DNA of 64,000 nt from Pseudochryseolinea flava. Lineage in GTDB: Bacteria > Bacteroidota > Bacteroidia > Cytophagales > Cyclobacteriaceae. Each line of letters starts with the position of its first letter. Positions within the stretch are counted from its first letter, which is position 1. A model generated the notes under the pieces. It saw only the letters and a list, made by a program, of their open reading frames with translations, did not search any database and was not told the DNA's origin. The stretch is from the NCBI RefSeq assembly GCF_003286915.1, contig NZ_QMFY01000002.1:1-64000 (forward strand). Direction: 5' to 3'. Made by a program: the position numbers and the translations under genes. This document shows, one piece after another, positions 35,555-45,537 of this stretch.

Positions 35555-35905
35555 TCATACTACCACATCTTCGTAACCACTTTTGATTATGGTTGAGACC
35601 ATCTTGAATCGTACGTTCGCCATGATTGAATTTCTGGCGTGCCCTGGTATAATGATGGCCTGGCCGACCTCCAGGTTCGTCGTCACATCATTAATAACGA
35701 CCTCAGCTTTCCCATCGATTATGTGAATGAAGGTGTCAAACGGCGATGCCTTTTCCGTCAGAACCTCACCGCTATCGATTGAAACCACGCTTACATTCCC
35801 GGTGATTCTTTTTATAACTGTTTTTATAACCACGGATTTCGGCACATATTCAATGATGTCAACGATAGTAAATGGCTTGCCTCTTTCTTGTTCAGTATTT
35901 TTCAC
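35555..35905 (-). CDS. Cupin-domain protein
   Basis: A 116-residue cytosolic cupin. It shows IDSGEVLTEKASPFDTFIHIIDGKAEVVIND and GQAIIIPGHARNSIMA. Motif one lacks the usual two His (it reads SPFDTFIHI), while one His remains in each motif, so metal binding may be altered. Small cupins of this sort are common in Bacteroidetes and other anaerobes; function unknown. Confidence 0.8.
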   Translation of the reverse strand: MKNTEQERGKPFTIVDIIEYVPKSVVIKTVIKRITGNVSVVSIDSGEVLTEKASPFDTFIHIIDGKAEVVINDVTTNLEVGQAIIIPGHARNSIMANVRFKMVSTIIKSGYEDVVV

Positions 35906-36268
35906 AGGAGTATATGTTTAAAGAAAAGACATTCGTATTTATGTAAAGGTCGATATTACGCACGCGAACACTTTACATTCCAAACAGGTATTGTTACATC
36001 GATCACTCAGTCAGGACTAAACGTAAGTTGACAATGTCCTCTCAGGGTAAAAGGTGTTACCATCCCACATTTCATCCTCCCGCAAAGATTAATGGGTAGG
36101 CGACATTTGCTTTGCGACGACCTGACAGCGATTTGCTACAATCCTCAATACCGGAGCGTGGCTCGCCTTTTCATTACAAAAAAAATAACCGGACTTAGAT
36201 CTTCGTTTAAGACTACGAAAAACGCTGGGAATATTACCTGGCACCCCGACCTGCTAATTATTCGCCAA
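35906..36268. other. Gap without a recognised gene
   Basis: About 360 bases between divergent small genes. A plus-strand frame at 36092-36343 overlaps the receiver gene and looks non-biological. No hairpin or repeat stands out. Confidence 0.5.
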
Positions 36269-36694
36269 TCAGGATGTAACCTGGGTAGCCCCCATAGACC
36301 TCATGAGTCTGGCTTCGGGTCGAATGATCTCATCCAAACATGAACAGAACATTAAAAAATCGGAATGCTTGATCAAGCTTAACGACGCACCATGCCGAAG
36401 CATAAATTCGATATCGTCAGCTTGCCCGGATGGAGCGCATACAATAACGGGAGTTCCTACAAACTCAAGAGAGCACCTGATCATTTTTAAGCAGCTATAA
36501 CCGTCCATGAGGAGCAGCATATCTATATCAAGAAATATATAGTCCGGTTTGGGAATGGCCTTTTTGCTGTACCTGGAGAATGCATCATCACAACAAAACT
36601 CCCTGCGATAAGTGGCATCTATCCTTAAGTGTTGCAATGCAGCCGAAAATACGTCGGGCTCGTCGCTGCGTGATTTGATAAGTAGTATGTTCAT
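36269..36694 (-). CDS. Degenerate receiver-domain protein
   Basis: A 141-residue receiver-like protein. The phospho-Asp position is kept (DYIFLDIDMLLLMDGYS) and Lys (LSLIKHS), but the N-terminal acidic pair is replaced by KSRSDEPD and the switch Ser/Thr appears to be Ala (VIVCAPS). It may be a pseudo-receiver acting without phosphorylation. Confidence 0.75.
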   Translation of the reverse strand: MNILLIKSRSDEPDVFSAALQHLRIDATYRREFCCDDAFSRYSKKAIPKPDYIFLDIDMLLLMDGYSCLKMIRCSLEFVGTPVIVCAPSGQADDIEFMLRHGASLSLIKHSDFLMFCSCLDEIIRPEARLMRSMGATQVTS

Positions 36695-36827
36695 ATGTAT
36701 GTTCTTAAAATGTTGTCAACCGTCGTCCGATCACACGAATGCCTGGTATGAACTTGTATAAGAAAGTATGCTAGACACGAAGTTAGCATTTGATAAAAAA
36801 GACATTTTACACATGGGCGTTTTGATC

Positions 36828-36840
36828 TTATAAGTGTTAC
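36828..36840 (+). promoter_or_regulatory. TTATAAGTGTT motif upstream of the PRC-barrel gene
   Basis: The 11-mer TTATAAGTGTT occurs here, at 37350-37360 before the desaturase gene and at 29568-29578 before the NmrA-like gene, always about 100-165 bases before a start and on the coding strand. It could be a shared regulator or sigma-factor site. Confidence 0.4.
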
Positions 36841-36950
36841 ATATTTAGGCATAACACTCATTATCGCAACCACAATCTGCATGATAATTCAAGTTTATCT
36901 GTTCTGATAATGTCAAACCTAAACCGGCTAAAGTCATTGTTATCCGCCTT

Positions 36951-37250
36951 ATGAAAAAAACAACTGAGATCTTTTCGCAGGACATTCGTGTATTAAGCCC
37001 ACGAAAAACGTTACTATCAAATTTATCACGTTACAGTGACCAGGTATGGGACCTACAAGGCGAACATCTCGGCAAGATAAAACGGCTCATCCTAGATCCG
37101 CTGGATGGTAGCTGCAAGCGAGTAGTAATCGCTTACGGCGGCACCATCGGTGTCGGCGCGAAATGCTTCTCCGTGCCGCTTCACGATCTCACCGTTTCAA
37201 AAAGTGGGGTATCCATCCTTAATCCCGGTAATTTGCGCCCTGGCCAATGA
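36951..37250 (+). CDS. PRC-barrel domain protein
   Basis: A 99-residue protein with one PRC-barrel: YSDQVWDLQGEHLGKIKRLILDPLDGSCKRVVIAYGGTIGVGAKCFSVPLHDL. PRC-barrel proteins act as protein-interaction or RNA-associated modules and are frequently stress-linked. Two longer relatives are at 45538 and 54024. Confidence 0.88.
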   Translation: MKKTTEIFSQDIRVLSPRKTLLSNLSRYSDQVWDLQGEHLGKIKRLILDPLDGSCKRVVIAYGGTIGVGAKCFSVPLHDLTVSKSGVSILNPGNLRPGQ

Positions 37251-37457
37251 GACGTGGAAGAACCGAAAAAGAACTTGCAGTACCTCCAATCTATAGACCA
37301 GCACCGTTCACCCGTTTCACTTCTCCAACACACGCCCGTAATGTGTGATATTTATAAGTGTTGTAGAACTTCATAGAACAATACTATATTATACGCATGG
37401 TACCTTTACATCGTTAGATGCATATCTCGTGCATTGATTGCAAATTAAAGTCTGATC

Positions 37458-38555
37458 ATGAGTCGAAGCGTTATCACCTTTTCAAAAGACAACCTTGATT
37501 TCAGTTCAACTCTAAATCAAAGAGTCAACGAGTATTTCAGAACACGAAAGATCAGCAAGCACGGAAACCGGGAGATGTTTATTAAAACAATTTTCATGTT
37601 CCTGCTTTATTTTGTTCCATACCTGGCTATACTCACTGAGACTGTGACACATCCAGTACTGCAAATCATCAGCGTAGTTATCATGAGCATCGGTCTTTCG
37701 GGCATTGGCCTGTCCGTAATTCATGACGCAAATCACGGCGCCTATTCCAAACAAAAATGGGCCAATACGTTAATCGGCTACTCACTAAACATGGTCGGTG
37801 CAAATGCCTTTAATTGGAAAATCCAACATAATGTCTTGCACCACACCTACACGAATGTCCACGATGAAGATGAAGACATCAGCCCTCGGGGCGTGCTCAG
37901 AATGACACCTCACTCAGCGTGGAAACCCATCCACCGTTACCAATACATTTACGCATGGTTTCTCTACGGTCTGATGACGATCGTATGGATGGTGGTAAAG
38001 GATTTCGCTCGTTTGATCAAGTATCAGAAGAATGGACTCCTTAAAAAGCATAGTGGAAATGCAACAAAAGAGTGGATCATCCTGATCGCAACAAAAATAA
38101 TTTATATTTCCTACATCTTTATTCTACCGGTGCTGCTCACGGACCTTTCCTGGTGGCAGGTACTTATAGGGATAACGATACTACATTACCTGGCAGGCTT
38201 CATGTTAGCAATCATCTTTCAACCAGCCCACGTTATAGACGGAACGGCGTATCCCCTACCCAATGAGGATAATATGCTGGAAAACAATTGGGCAATTCAT
38301 CAACTGCATACCACCACAAACTTCGGCAACGATAGCAGATGGTTCTCATGGTACGTTGGCGGATTGAATTTCCAGATCGAACATCACCTGTTCCCAAATA
38401 TTTGTCACGTTCACTACCGGAATATTGCCGCCATTGTCAGGAAGACCACTATTGATTTCGGTTTGCCTTACAAATCCTGCAGAACATTTCTTGATGCATT
38501 GAACGGACATGCGAAACTGTTACGAAGCCTTGGCAGGAGGCCAACTACCGTTTGA
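37458..38555 (+). CDS. Membrane fatty acid desaturase
   Basis: A 365-residue acyl-lipid desaturase. The three His boxes are present: HDANH at 89-93, HNVLHH at 124-129, and QIEHH near residue 310, the Gln type found in front-end (delta-5/6) desaturases. Several hydrophobic segments lie around 45-85 and 215-255. There is no cytochrome b5 domain, so a separate electron donor is used. It would adjust membrane fluidity, fitting the stress setting. Confidence 0.94.
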   Translation: MSRSVITFSKDNLDFSSTLNQRVNEYFRTRKISKHGNREMFIKTIFMFLLYFVPYLAILTETVTHPVLQIISVVIMSIGLSGIGLSVIHDANHGAYSKQKWANTLIGYSLNMVGANAFNWKIQHNVLHHTYTNVHDEDEDISPRGVLRMTPHSAWKPIHRYQYIYAWFLYGLMTIVWMVVKDFARLIKYQKNGLLKKHSGNATKEWIILIATKIIYISYIFILPVLLTDLSWWQVLIGITILHYLAGFMLAIIFQPAHVIDGTAYPLPNEDNMLENNWAIHQLHTTTNFGNDSRWFSWYVGGLNFQIEHHLFPNICHVHYRNIAAIVRKTTIDFGLPYKSCRTFLDALNGHAKLLRSLGRRPTTV

Positions 38556-38613
38556 CGGACACAGTTACTGGCGTGATCATACGACCGTATCATTATTAAC
38601 AATCACTAGTACC

Positions 38614-39501
38614 ATGACAGAAAAAACAAATGACGCTGCTACTATAAAAGAATATCCGAAGCCACCGTTCGAGAATCAAAAGCAGCCTATCCCAGGTTAC
38701 GAAAAATCTTTGCGTCCAAAGGCAGATCATGGTGAAACATCTTATAAAGGGTCAGGCAAATTATCCGGCAAGGTTGCCATCATCACGGGCGGAGACTCCG
38801 GAATAGGTCGCGCTGTGGCGATCGCTTACGCGCGTGAAGGAGCCGACGTTGTGATCTCCTATTTAAATGAACATGAGGATGCGGAACAAACAGCGGCCAT
38901 TATTGAGCAAGCAGGAAGAAAATCCCTTTTGATTCCGGGAGATATCAGCGTCGAAAGCCACTGCATCCGTATTATCGAATCGTGTGTTAAGGAGTTTGGG
39001 TCGATCGATATCCTCGTGAACAACGCCGCATTTCAGATGGAACGTCACTCGCTGCAAGACATCTCCTCAGAGGAATGGGATAGAACATTTAAGGTTAACA
39101 TTTATCCCTTGTTCTATTTCTGTAAAGCAGCCGAAAAGTATCTTAAACCTGGAAGTACCGTTATCAATACCACGTCAGTGAATGCTTATAAGGCACCTGC
39201 CAAATTGATTCCGTACTCAGCAACCAAATCTGCGATCCAAAATTTCACGGCAAGCCTGGCACAAATGTGGGCTGAGAAAGGTATACGTGTAAACTGCGTA
39301 GCACCAGGTCCAATTTGGACGCCGCTTATTACCTCAACCATGAGCAAGGAACACATTGAAACATTCGGCGAAAGTGTATTTATGAAACGGCCTGGGCAAC
39401 CCGCCGAGCTTGCTCCGGCTTTTGTAATGCTCGCGAGTGAAGACTCAAGTTATATGACCGCATCTACGATACAAGTTACAGGGGGATATCCGACAATATA
39501 G
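38614..39501 (+). CDS. SDR oxidoreductase of the YghA/YhdF type
   Basis: A 295-residue SDR; start at 38614 (MTEKTNDAATIKEYPKPPF) instead of the earlier in-frame codon that overlaps the desaturase end. The long N-terminal extension with QKQPIPGYEKSLRPKADHG is typical of YghA-like proteins. TGGDSGIG binds the cofactor; NNAAFQ and YSATKSAI supply the active-site region. Members are linked to general stress and quinone or alcohol oxidation. Confidence 0.92.
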   Translation: MTEKTNDAATIKEYPKPPFENQKQPIPGYEKSLRPKADHGETSYKGSGKLSGKVAIITGGDSGIGRAVAIAYAREGADVVISYLNEHEDAEQTAAIIEQAGRKSLLIPGDISVESHCIRIIESCVKEFGSIDILVNNAAFQMERHSLQDISSEEWDRTFKVNIYPLFYFCKAAEKYLKPGSTVINTTSVNAYKAPAKLIPYSATKSAIQNFTASLAQMWAEKGIRVNCVAPGPIWTPLITSTMSKEHIETFGESVFMKRPGQPAELAPAFVMLASEDSSYMTASTIQVTGGYPTI

Positions 39502-39592
39502 TACATTGATCGAAATGATTTTTGACACCACACAAACGAAGCTAAGTCTTATCCGATCATAGCACAACAGTAGAATGCACTAATCAGCACGA

Positions 39593-39625
39593 AAGCGGCC
39601 AAGAGTTAAATCCCTTTGGCCGCTT
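39593..39625. terminator. Bidirectional terminator hairpin
   Basis: AAGCGGCCAA (39593-39602) and TTGGCCGCTT (39616-39625) pair perfectly around 13 bases, between the converging SDR gene and the small membrane protein gene. Only short T runs follow, so termination may be modest. Confidence 0.65.
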
Positions 39626-39641
39626 CACTGTTAAATTCGCT

Positions 39642-39896
39642 TTACTCGCTGATCTTATCGTGACCATTTTGCTTCACCATCTTATTATAGATGCCTAGCA
39701 TAAGAAATGGCGCCGTCCACTGTCCGATGAACAATGCTGCATCGTCCTTCTTCAATAATTTCATCGTTAGTGATAGTGCGATGGCCGCTACAGATGCCCA
39801 TAGAAATACATCCGAGGGCAGCTTCGCCGTCTGATCTTCTATGGTCTTCGCCAGCGTACCTTCTTCATGCTCGGTGTTTGTCATTACATTTTCCAT
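39642..39896 (-). CDS. Small membrane protein with two hydrophobic segments
   Basis: An 84-residue protein: an acidic N-terminus, then VFLWASVAAIALSLTMKLL and AALFIGQWTAPFLMLGIY as two membrane helices. Very similar small proteins occur widely in Bacteroidetes (by recollection). Function unknown. Confidence 0.75.
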   Translation of the reverse strand: MENVMTNTEHEEGTLAKTIEDQTAKLPSDVFLWASVAAIALSLTMKLLKKDDAALFIGQWTAPFLMLGIYNKMVKQNGHDKISE

Positions 39897-40254
39897 AATT
39901 TAGTTTGGTTTAATTCCAGTATCTCAAATACACATGCCTGCGCCCGTCGGCGTCTAACAATACCTGAACTCCTATCGCAGAATGTTCATAAAGTAATACG
40001 TTCGTATTGTAGAATCCGCCAGAGCAATACTCGTTTCATTCGGATATCACACAAGAATTTATTCATGAAACTTTATATAAATCACGCGTAAACTGCATAC
40101 GATTAACGGGATCAAACTTGCTCAACAGGGAAATCATATCCCCCGTATTTAATGAAAGCGATAAACGGGATCATCATAATGACGTTGCATGATGTATTGA
40201 TTAAGGCATTACTATTTCAACTGAGATAAATGACAAACTTATAACGTACAACAT
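39897..40254. other. Promoter region of the OmpA-like gene, no gene
   Basis: About 360 bases. AACGGGATCA occurs twice, near 40107 and 40152. No small frame or clear hairpin was found. Confidence 0.4.
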
Positions 40255-41754
40255 ATGATTAAGAAAATTACTTTATCCTTCATGAGCTTATCACTGCTCT
40301 TGATTAACGTGGTGTTAGCGCAAAGTGGCGCGCTAGGCTTTCACGTAACGATGTCCGAATATGATGGAGACCTGAATGGAAATAAGCATCATTTCTACAG
40401 CTTTCCATCAAAGCAAGTTGGTGGTGCAGTATCCTTACAACAATATCTCAATCCATCGTTCAACCTTGTAGAGAAAATCTCATTCAATCAAGTCCGCTAT
40501 CAAAACGACGCTGGCACGGAAGGGTTTGACGCTGACTTTTACGTGCTTAATCTCAAATTTAAGTATAAGTTCAATAATGGCTACATCTTCAAAGAGGATG
40601 CTGCGATCGCTCCTTTTCTTGTTGCCGGTGCAGGAGGATCTTACATTGACTCCAAGCAATATAGCGAGCTTGCATCAGAACCAATCACCGACGGAGAGAT
40701 CAAAGCGAACCTTGCTGCCGGCGTGGGTATTCTGTTTCAATTCAACGATCGCTTTGGGCTCGAGGTAGCCAACACTATCAATGCGCCACTATTTGACTCA
40801 TGGGATGGCGTTAAGAGCGGCGGCAATGACTTATACCTCCAACATAGCGCAGGATTGGTTTTCAACTTGAGAAAACCAGTAGATACAGACGCGGACGGGG
40901 TAGCTGATAAAAGAGACAAGTGTGCCGATACACCGAATACGGCAAAAGTAGACTCAAAAGGATGTCCTGTTGATGCCGACACTGATGGCGTGGCCGACTA
41001 TCTTGATAAATGTCCTGCTGTAGCAGGTTCGACTGCATTGGCGGGTTGCCCAGACAAAGATCAAGACAATGTTGCAGACGTCGATGACAAATGTCCCGAC
41101 GTGCCTGGCGTACAACGTTTCGGTGGGTGTCCGGACAGTGATGGAGATGGAATTGAAGACGCTAAAGACAAGTGTCCGAATTTAGCAGGACTTGATATTT
41201 TTGAAGGCTGTGCTGATGGTGACAATGATGGGGTCCAGGATTCAGCTGACAAATGTCCTGACACTGAAAAAGGAATCAAGGTGGACTCCGTCGGATGTCC
41301 CACAGATAGTGACGGAGATGGCGTTACAGACGCAATTGACAAATGCCCTACCTCAGCTGGCGATGTTGCGAACAACGGGTGCCCGGTTGTAAAAGAAGAG
41401 GTTAAAAAACGCCTGAATTTTGCTACGCGTGGGATAACTTTCGAAACCGGCAAAGCAATCCTAAAAGTAAGCTCCAACCCGATGCTTGATGAAGTTGTAA
41501 GCATTCTGGAAGAATATGACGACTACACGTTGAAAATGGGAGGACATACAGACTCGCAAGGATCCGCCGAAGCGAATCTCAAGCTTTCGCAAGCCAGAGC
41601 CGATGCCGTTAAAGCCTATCTCATCAACAAAGGTGTCTCTGAAAATAGAATCGAAGCCACTGGTTTCGGCGAAGAACAGCCAATCACAAACAACTCAACG
41701 GCGGCAGGGCGAGCGCAGAACCGCCGTGTTGCACTGGAACTTATTCTGAAATGA
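40255..41754 (+). CDS. OmpA-family outer membrane protein with TSP3 repeats
   Basis: A 499-residue protein. Signal peptide 1-22 (LLINVVLAQ) precedes a beta-barrel up to about 200 (LGFHVTMSEYDGDLNG to LVFNLRK). Thrombospondin type 3 repeats follow, Asp-rich DADGVADKRDKCAD units with Cys, about seven to about 375. The C-terminal OmpA peptidoglycan-binding domain has MGGHTDSQG and NRRVALELIL. Calcium-binding linker plus wall anchor is the usual arrangement in Bacteroidetes OmpA proteins. Confidence 0.95.
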   Translation: MIKKITLSFMSLSLLLINVVLAQSGALGFHVTMSEYDGDLNGNKHHFYSFPSKQVGGAVSLQQYLNPSFNLVEKISFNQVRYQNDAGTEGFDADFYVLNLKFKYKFNNGYIFKEDAAIAPFLVAGAGGSYIDSKQYSELASEPITDGEIKANLAAGVGILFQFNDRFGLEVANTINAPLFDSWDGVKSGGNDLYLQHSAGLVFNLRKPVDTDADGVADKRDKCADTPNTAKVDSKGCPVDADTDGVADYLDKCPAVAGSTALAGCPDKDQDNVADVDDKCPDVPGVQRFGGCPDSDGDGIEDAKDKCPNLAGLDIFEGCADGDNDGVQDSADKCPDTEKGIKVDSVGCPTDSDGDGVTDAIDKCPTSAGDVANNGCPVVKEEVKKRLNFATRGITFETGKAILKVSSNPMLDEVVSILEEYDDYTLKMGGHTDSQGSAEANLKLSQARADAVKAYLINKGVSENRIEATGFGEEQPITNNSTAAGRAQNRRVALELILK

Positions 41755-41771
41755 TTTACAGCGTTTCATGG

Positions 41772-41807
41772 AAAAAAATACTGATCGGAAGGTTAGTATT
41801 TTTTTTT
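41772..41807. terminator. A/T-stem terminator after the OmpA-like gene
   Basis: AAAAAAATACT and AGTATTTTTTT pair around 12 bases with a T run on the plus strand, 17 bases downstream of the stop. The symmetrical A and T runs could let it act in both directions. Confidence 0.65.
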
Positions 41808-41912
41808 GCCTGCCTGTTGTTGCTGACCAACAACTCCGGAGCCAATTCAGGGAGTCGCAAGCGCGCGTTCAATGTGTAACCGCAGCAATTCCATTGTTTT
41901 TATACTTAATCT

Positions 41913-43291
41913 TCAAAACTTCAGTTTAAAACCTTTTATTTTAGCGAACGCTTCCAGTCTCATGGCCAAACTTTTAACATCAATATTGAGAACCTTCGCA
42001 GCGTTTCTTTTATTAAAACCATTTTGCTGCAGCACCGATACAATACTACGATACACCTGTTCGGCCTGCACAACTACCTCCTGCACCGCTATAGTTTTTC
42101 CCTCCATAGGAAGCACCAATGGCAAATGTTGGCCGGGCAACGATAAATCTGATATCACATCGTCTTCCGACATGAGCACGGCACGCCTGATCACGTTCCG
42201 AAGTTCACGCAAGTTGCCAGGCCAATGATAACTTAACATATCAAGCACTACTGCTGGTGAAAAATGACTGACATTCTTGTGAAGCTCTTCATTCGTTTTA
42301 GCAAGGAAGTGTTCAGCATAAAATAGTATGTCGTCTTTGCGCTCTCTGATCGGCAAAATATTCAACGCAAATTCGTTGAACCGATGAAACAAGTCCGTCC
42401 TGAATGTGTGCGTCTTCACAGCATCAATCAGACGAATGTTGCTGGCCACCACTATGCGGACGTCAATCGGAATTTCTTCATTTCCGCCAATACGCCTGAC
42501 TTTCTTTTCCTGGATCACACGAAGAAGAGATGCCTGCACGTCTAGCCCGAGATTGGTAATCTCATCAAGGAAAAGTGTACCGTTTGAAGCTATTTCAAAT
42601 GCTCCTTTTTGTTGTTTCGCTGCGCCCGTAAACGCGCCTTGCTCATAACCAAAAAGAACGCTGCGCGCAAGTTCTGAAGACAATGTTCCACAATCAATAG
42701 CGTGAAAAGCATGCGAAGCCCGACGACTTCGGCGGTGAATTTCACGGGCAAATGCTTCCTTCCCACTTCCACTCTCTCCATATAGCACTACCGAATAATT
42801 TGTCGGCGCAACCAGATCAATGGTTTTTAAAACTTGCAGAAAGAAAAGACTTGAACTCAAAACATAGCCCTCGGGCACGGTTGCTATACTTTCAGCTTTG
42901 TTCTTTTTCGCCGGCAATGCTAACTTCGGTTCATTGTCACGCAGCAATTCCATGACAACTTCCACCAGTTGACCTGAAGCAACAGTCTTGACAATATAAT
43001 TCGATGCTCCACGACGGAGCGCGTCTACAGCATTTCGCACATTATAATGCTCTGACTGCATCACAACGGGCATGGCAGGATACAACCGATTTATTTTGAC
43101 AACGTTTCCAAGCCATCAGCGCGTCCCAATACAGCATTGCAAATAACAAGATCAATTGTAAATGTCTCAAGAATCCCGAAGGTGTCATCTCCGTTCTTCG
43201 CTTCATGCCAGGTCAAATCATGTCCGTTGAAACTTTTCCGTACGGCGATCCTGCTTGTTCGACTATAATCGATGATTAAAATTGATTTCAT
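41913..43291 (-). pseudogene. Sigma-54 activator (NtrC-like) split by a -1 frameshift
   Basis: Frame one (43091-43291) encodes the start of a receiver domain, ending ADGLETLSK-stop; frame two (41913 up to 43085) continues exactly with INRLYPAMPVVMQ. A single-base change around CAAAAT near 43094 accounts for it, with no residues lost. The receiver is degenerate: its phospho-Asp site reads DLVICNAVL (Asn) and the acidic pair reads IDY. The AAA domain keeps Walker A GESGSGKE, GAFTGA for sigma-54 contact and FLDEI, and a Fis-type helix is at the end. It could be a sequence error or a real break. Confidence 0.8.
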
Positions 43292-43695
43292 AGTTGCTTG
43301 TTTAAGCGAAATGATCGCCCGTGATGACTTGGGGATCGCGCTAGTAATGGCTTTTGTGAAAGCTACATCTATAGTACATCAAATACTATGGAACTAATCT
43401 ATGGATTCACTAACGTTGTGATGCCGACACGCTTACTACGCCTATTATTTAAGCGCTTCATACTCGAGCTATACTTCACTGCACTTCCCTTCAGCGCGCG
43501 CAAAAACCGTAGAGACGCTGCGCGCAGTTTACACACCTAGCTAACAAAAGCTAAATCTCTATTACGGGTAACGTACACCATCAAAACGACTATTTATCTA
43601 CGGCACAATTATTTCAGTAACTCACCGAATCCGATCTCTCGAACTAACGCAGAGCCCTTTCGATATACTTAACTTCATTTCAAGAACAGTACAAG
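43292..43695. other. Gap without a gene
   Basis: About 400 bases between the sigma-54 activator start and the response regulator. GCGCGC-rich text near 43494-43530 could form a hairpin; otherwise nothing is recognisable. Confidence 0.4.
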
Positions 43696-44094
43696 ATGAT
43701 CATCATGATGATAGACGACGACCCGGACGACAGACTACTATTTTGTGATGCCGTCGCTGAACTTTTTCCCGAAGCAACTTGTGTGACTCCTCATACATAC
43801 TCCGATATTAGGAGAAATCTCGCACAAACTACCCCCGACATAATCTTCCTCGACGGCCACATCCTTCCTGTTAGCTGCAAAGAATGCCTGGATTTAATAA
43901 AGAAACTAACCGACCGGACACAAACCAAGCTCGTTATTCATTCCGGGAGCCTTAGTCCGAACGAACTAAAGGAATTTGATCGTCTTGGAGTCGACCGGAT
44001 TGTTATCAAGGCTTCTTCGTACAGGGAGCTGAAGGAAAACATTTGCAATGTTATCGAGGAGTACATCGATCTAAAACATCATCAAACACCGTAA
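43696..44094 (+). CDS. Stand-alone response regulator
   Basis: A 132-residue receiver: IDDDPDDRLLF pocket, phospho-Asp in IIFLDGHILP, Ser in LVIHSGS and Lys in RIVIKAS, all intact. No output domain. It is oriented away from the sigma-54 activator. Confidence 0.9.
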   Translation: MIIMMIDDDPDDRLLFCDAVAELFPEATCVTPHTYSDIRRNLAQTTPDIIFLDGHILPVSCKECLDLIKKLTDRTQTKLVIHSGSLSPNELKEFDRLGVDRIVIKASSYRELKENICNVIEEYIDLKHHQTP

Positions 44095-44101
44095 TCCCAC
44101 C

Positions 44102-44398
44102 TTACTGAACTGCATAAGCAAGATTCGGCAGATAACTATCAAACTGTTCATCAATAATAAATTGAACTATGCCATTAGTCAAAGAGATTGATAATATCTT
44201 ATTATTTTCTTCGTCGCTAAGAATCATCCCTTTGTCGGTAACCATCACAACGTTGAAGAAGTTTATTGTCCACGATCCTCCGTCTGGCAAATACTTGATC
44301 CGGATTTTAGCATGATGATCAACGATCGACTTCATCAGCAACTTGAATTCCAATACCGAAATCACGTCCTCTACTCTCGGTTGATCTTTTATTTCCAT
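44102..44398 (-). CDS. Small uncharacterised protein (Bacteroidetes type)
   Basis: 98 residues from the ATG at 44398 (MEIKDQPRVEDV). The pattern IRIKYLPDGGSWTINFFNVVMVTDKGMILSDEENN then ISLTNGIVQFIIDEQFDSYLP appears in many Bacteroidetes proteins as far as I recall. Beta-rich, soluble. It converges with the response regulator. Confidence 0.7.
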   Translation of the reverse strand: MEIKDQPRVEDVISVLEFKLLMKSIVDHHAKIRIKYLPDGGSWTINFFNVVMVTDKGMILSDEENNKILSISLTNGIVQFIIDEQFDSYLPNLAYAVQ

Positions 44399-44740
44399 AA
44401 GAAGCTTTAAATAACGAATAATGAAAAAGTGATTTGGCACGTCCCGAACTGCTTATCGGAAGTACACTACAAACCTCCAACCATTCAAGAGAGGGCCTTC
44501 GTGTCTTTTACATATTTAACGACTGCACAAAAGAAAGCATTTCATGACGAAACGGGTTATGCTGCGTCTCAAGTCTTTTACATATGCTACTGGTCAAAAC
44601 GCATAAATGACTGTCGTCTGTCCCCAGACATATATTGAGTAAGGAAAAGTTTATGGAGCCGTAAAGAATATAACGATTGACGGCAATAGTGTAACCGGCT
44701 GAAAGTACGATGGGCTAACTTCGCAATACAGTTTGGCAAA

Positions 44741-45172
44741 ATGAAAAATTTGAAAATTCTGCTCATCATCGTTTGTATCGCGTTCATTGACGTGGAAGCC
44801 AAGCCTTCCGTCGCGCCAATTTCTTTTACAATTACCAGGAAGGGATTCAGTAGTTCATACATCTTGCGCTGCACGGGAGCAAAAACCGGAATTGTCTTTG
44901 TAACGGTTCACAACGATGAAGGATACTTAATGATTCAAAAGAAAGCTCGTCAGCCGGAATTGCCTTCATTTCTCGTTGACTTTACGGCGTTTCCCGACGG
45001 TAGGTATAAAGTAAGGATCACCGATGGTTTAAAGTCGTGTACTTTAATAGTGCACCACTCAGCAAACATGTCACCAAACTACACGAACACAGTGTGTCCG
45101 AAGTCCGAAGCGCAATGTTACTCAGCAATTTTAACGCTACATTGCTTCGATGACGTCAGGGCATTAGCGTAG
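44741..45172 (+). CDS. Exported uncharacterised protein
   Basis: A 143-residue protein with signal peptide (MKNLKILLIIVCIAFIDVEA). The mature part looks like an immunoglobulin-like fold: ITRKGFSSSYILRCTG, TVHNDEGYLMIQ, DFTAFPDGRYKVRITDGLKS. Four Cys (CTG, CTL, CPK, CYS) could form disulfides. No family recognised. Confidence 0.6.
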   Translation: MKNLKILLIIVCIAFIDVEAKPSVAPISFTITRKGFSSSYILRCTGAKTGIVFVTVHNDEGYLMIQKKARQPELPSFLVDFTAFPDGRYKVRITDGLKSCTLIVHHSANMSPNYTNTVCPKSEAQCYSAILTLHCFDDVRALA

Positions 45173-45200
45173 TCATGCAAAGTAATCAGCAGTGAAGGAC

Positions 45201-45404
45201 CTATTTTTGATCAGTCGAAACCGTAGCAGGCGGAATGAGTTCCCGTTCAAAGTAAGCGAGGTGGCTATGAGACTCATCTCCCACAATTTCACAATAATAA
45301 ATGCGCTGATAATATTTGCGAATAATCAGTGGCAACCCGGGATTTACTCTTGCTGAAATACGTGTACCTTCTGGATAGATGTTATCGTTACTTAATGTTT
45401 TCAT
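45201..45404 (-). CDS. Small YYC-family protein, copy 2
   Basis: 67 residues from the ATG at 45404 (MKTLSNDNIYPEGTRISARVN); a longer frame to 45758 overlaps a conserved gene and is not used. Core: IYYCEIVGDESHSHLAYFEREL. Nearest to the copy at 53584 (NDNIYPxGxxxxAR start and FxREL end). It follows the PRC-barrel gene in the same direction, and at 53.6-54.4 kb the same two families are adjacent again, though divergent. Confidence 0.75.
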   Translation of the reverse strand: MKTLSNDNIYPEGTRISARVNPGLPLIIRKYYQRIYYCEIVGDESHSHLAYFERELIPPATVSTDQK

Positions 45405-45537
45405 TTTTAAGGTTTGTTTATACTGGTTACGATGTAATACCACAACACCGAGCGCGCAGAACTGCCCGATGAAAACTCTGATCCAGCATACACCGGGGCA
45501 ATCAATCAACATACCGCGCAAGGTCGGGAGGGAATGC

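Noticed and set aside
36092-36343. 83-residue plus-strand frame
   Set aside because: Overlaps the receiver gene antisense and has atypical composition.
43085-43100. Programmed -1 frameshift in the sigma-54 activator
   Set aside because: The A run is only four bases and no stimulating hairpin was seen, so a mutation or sequencing error is more likely.
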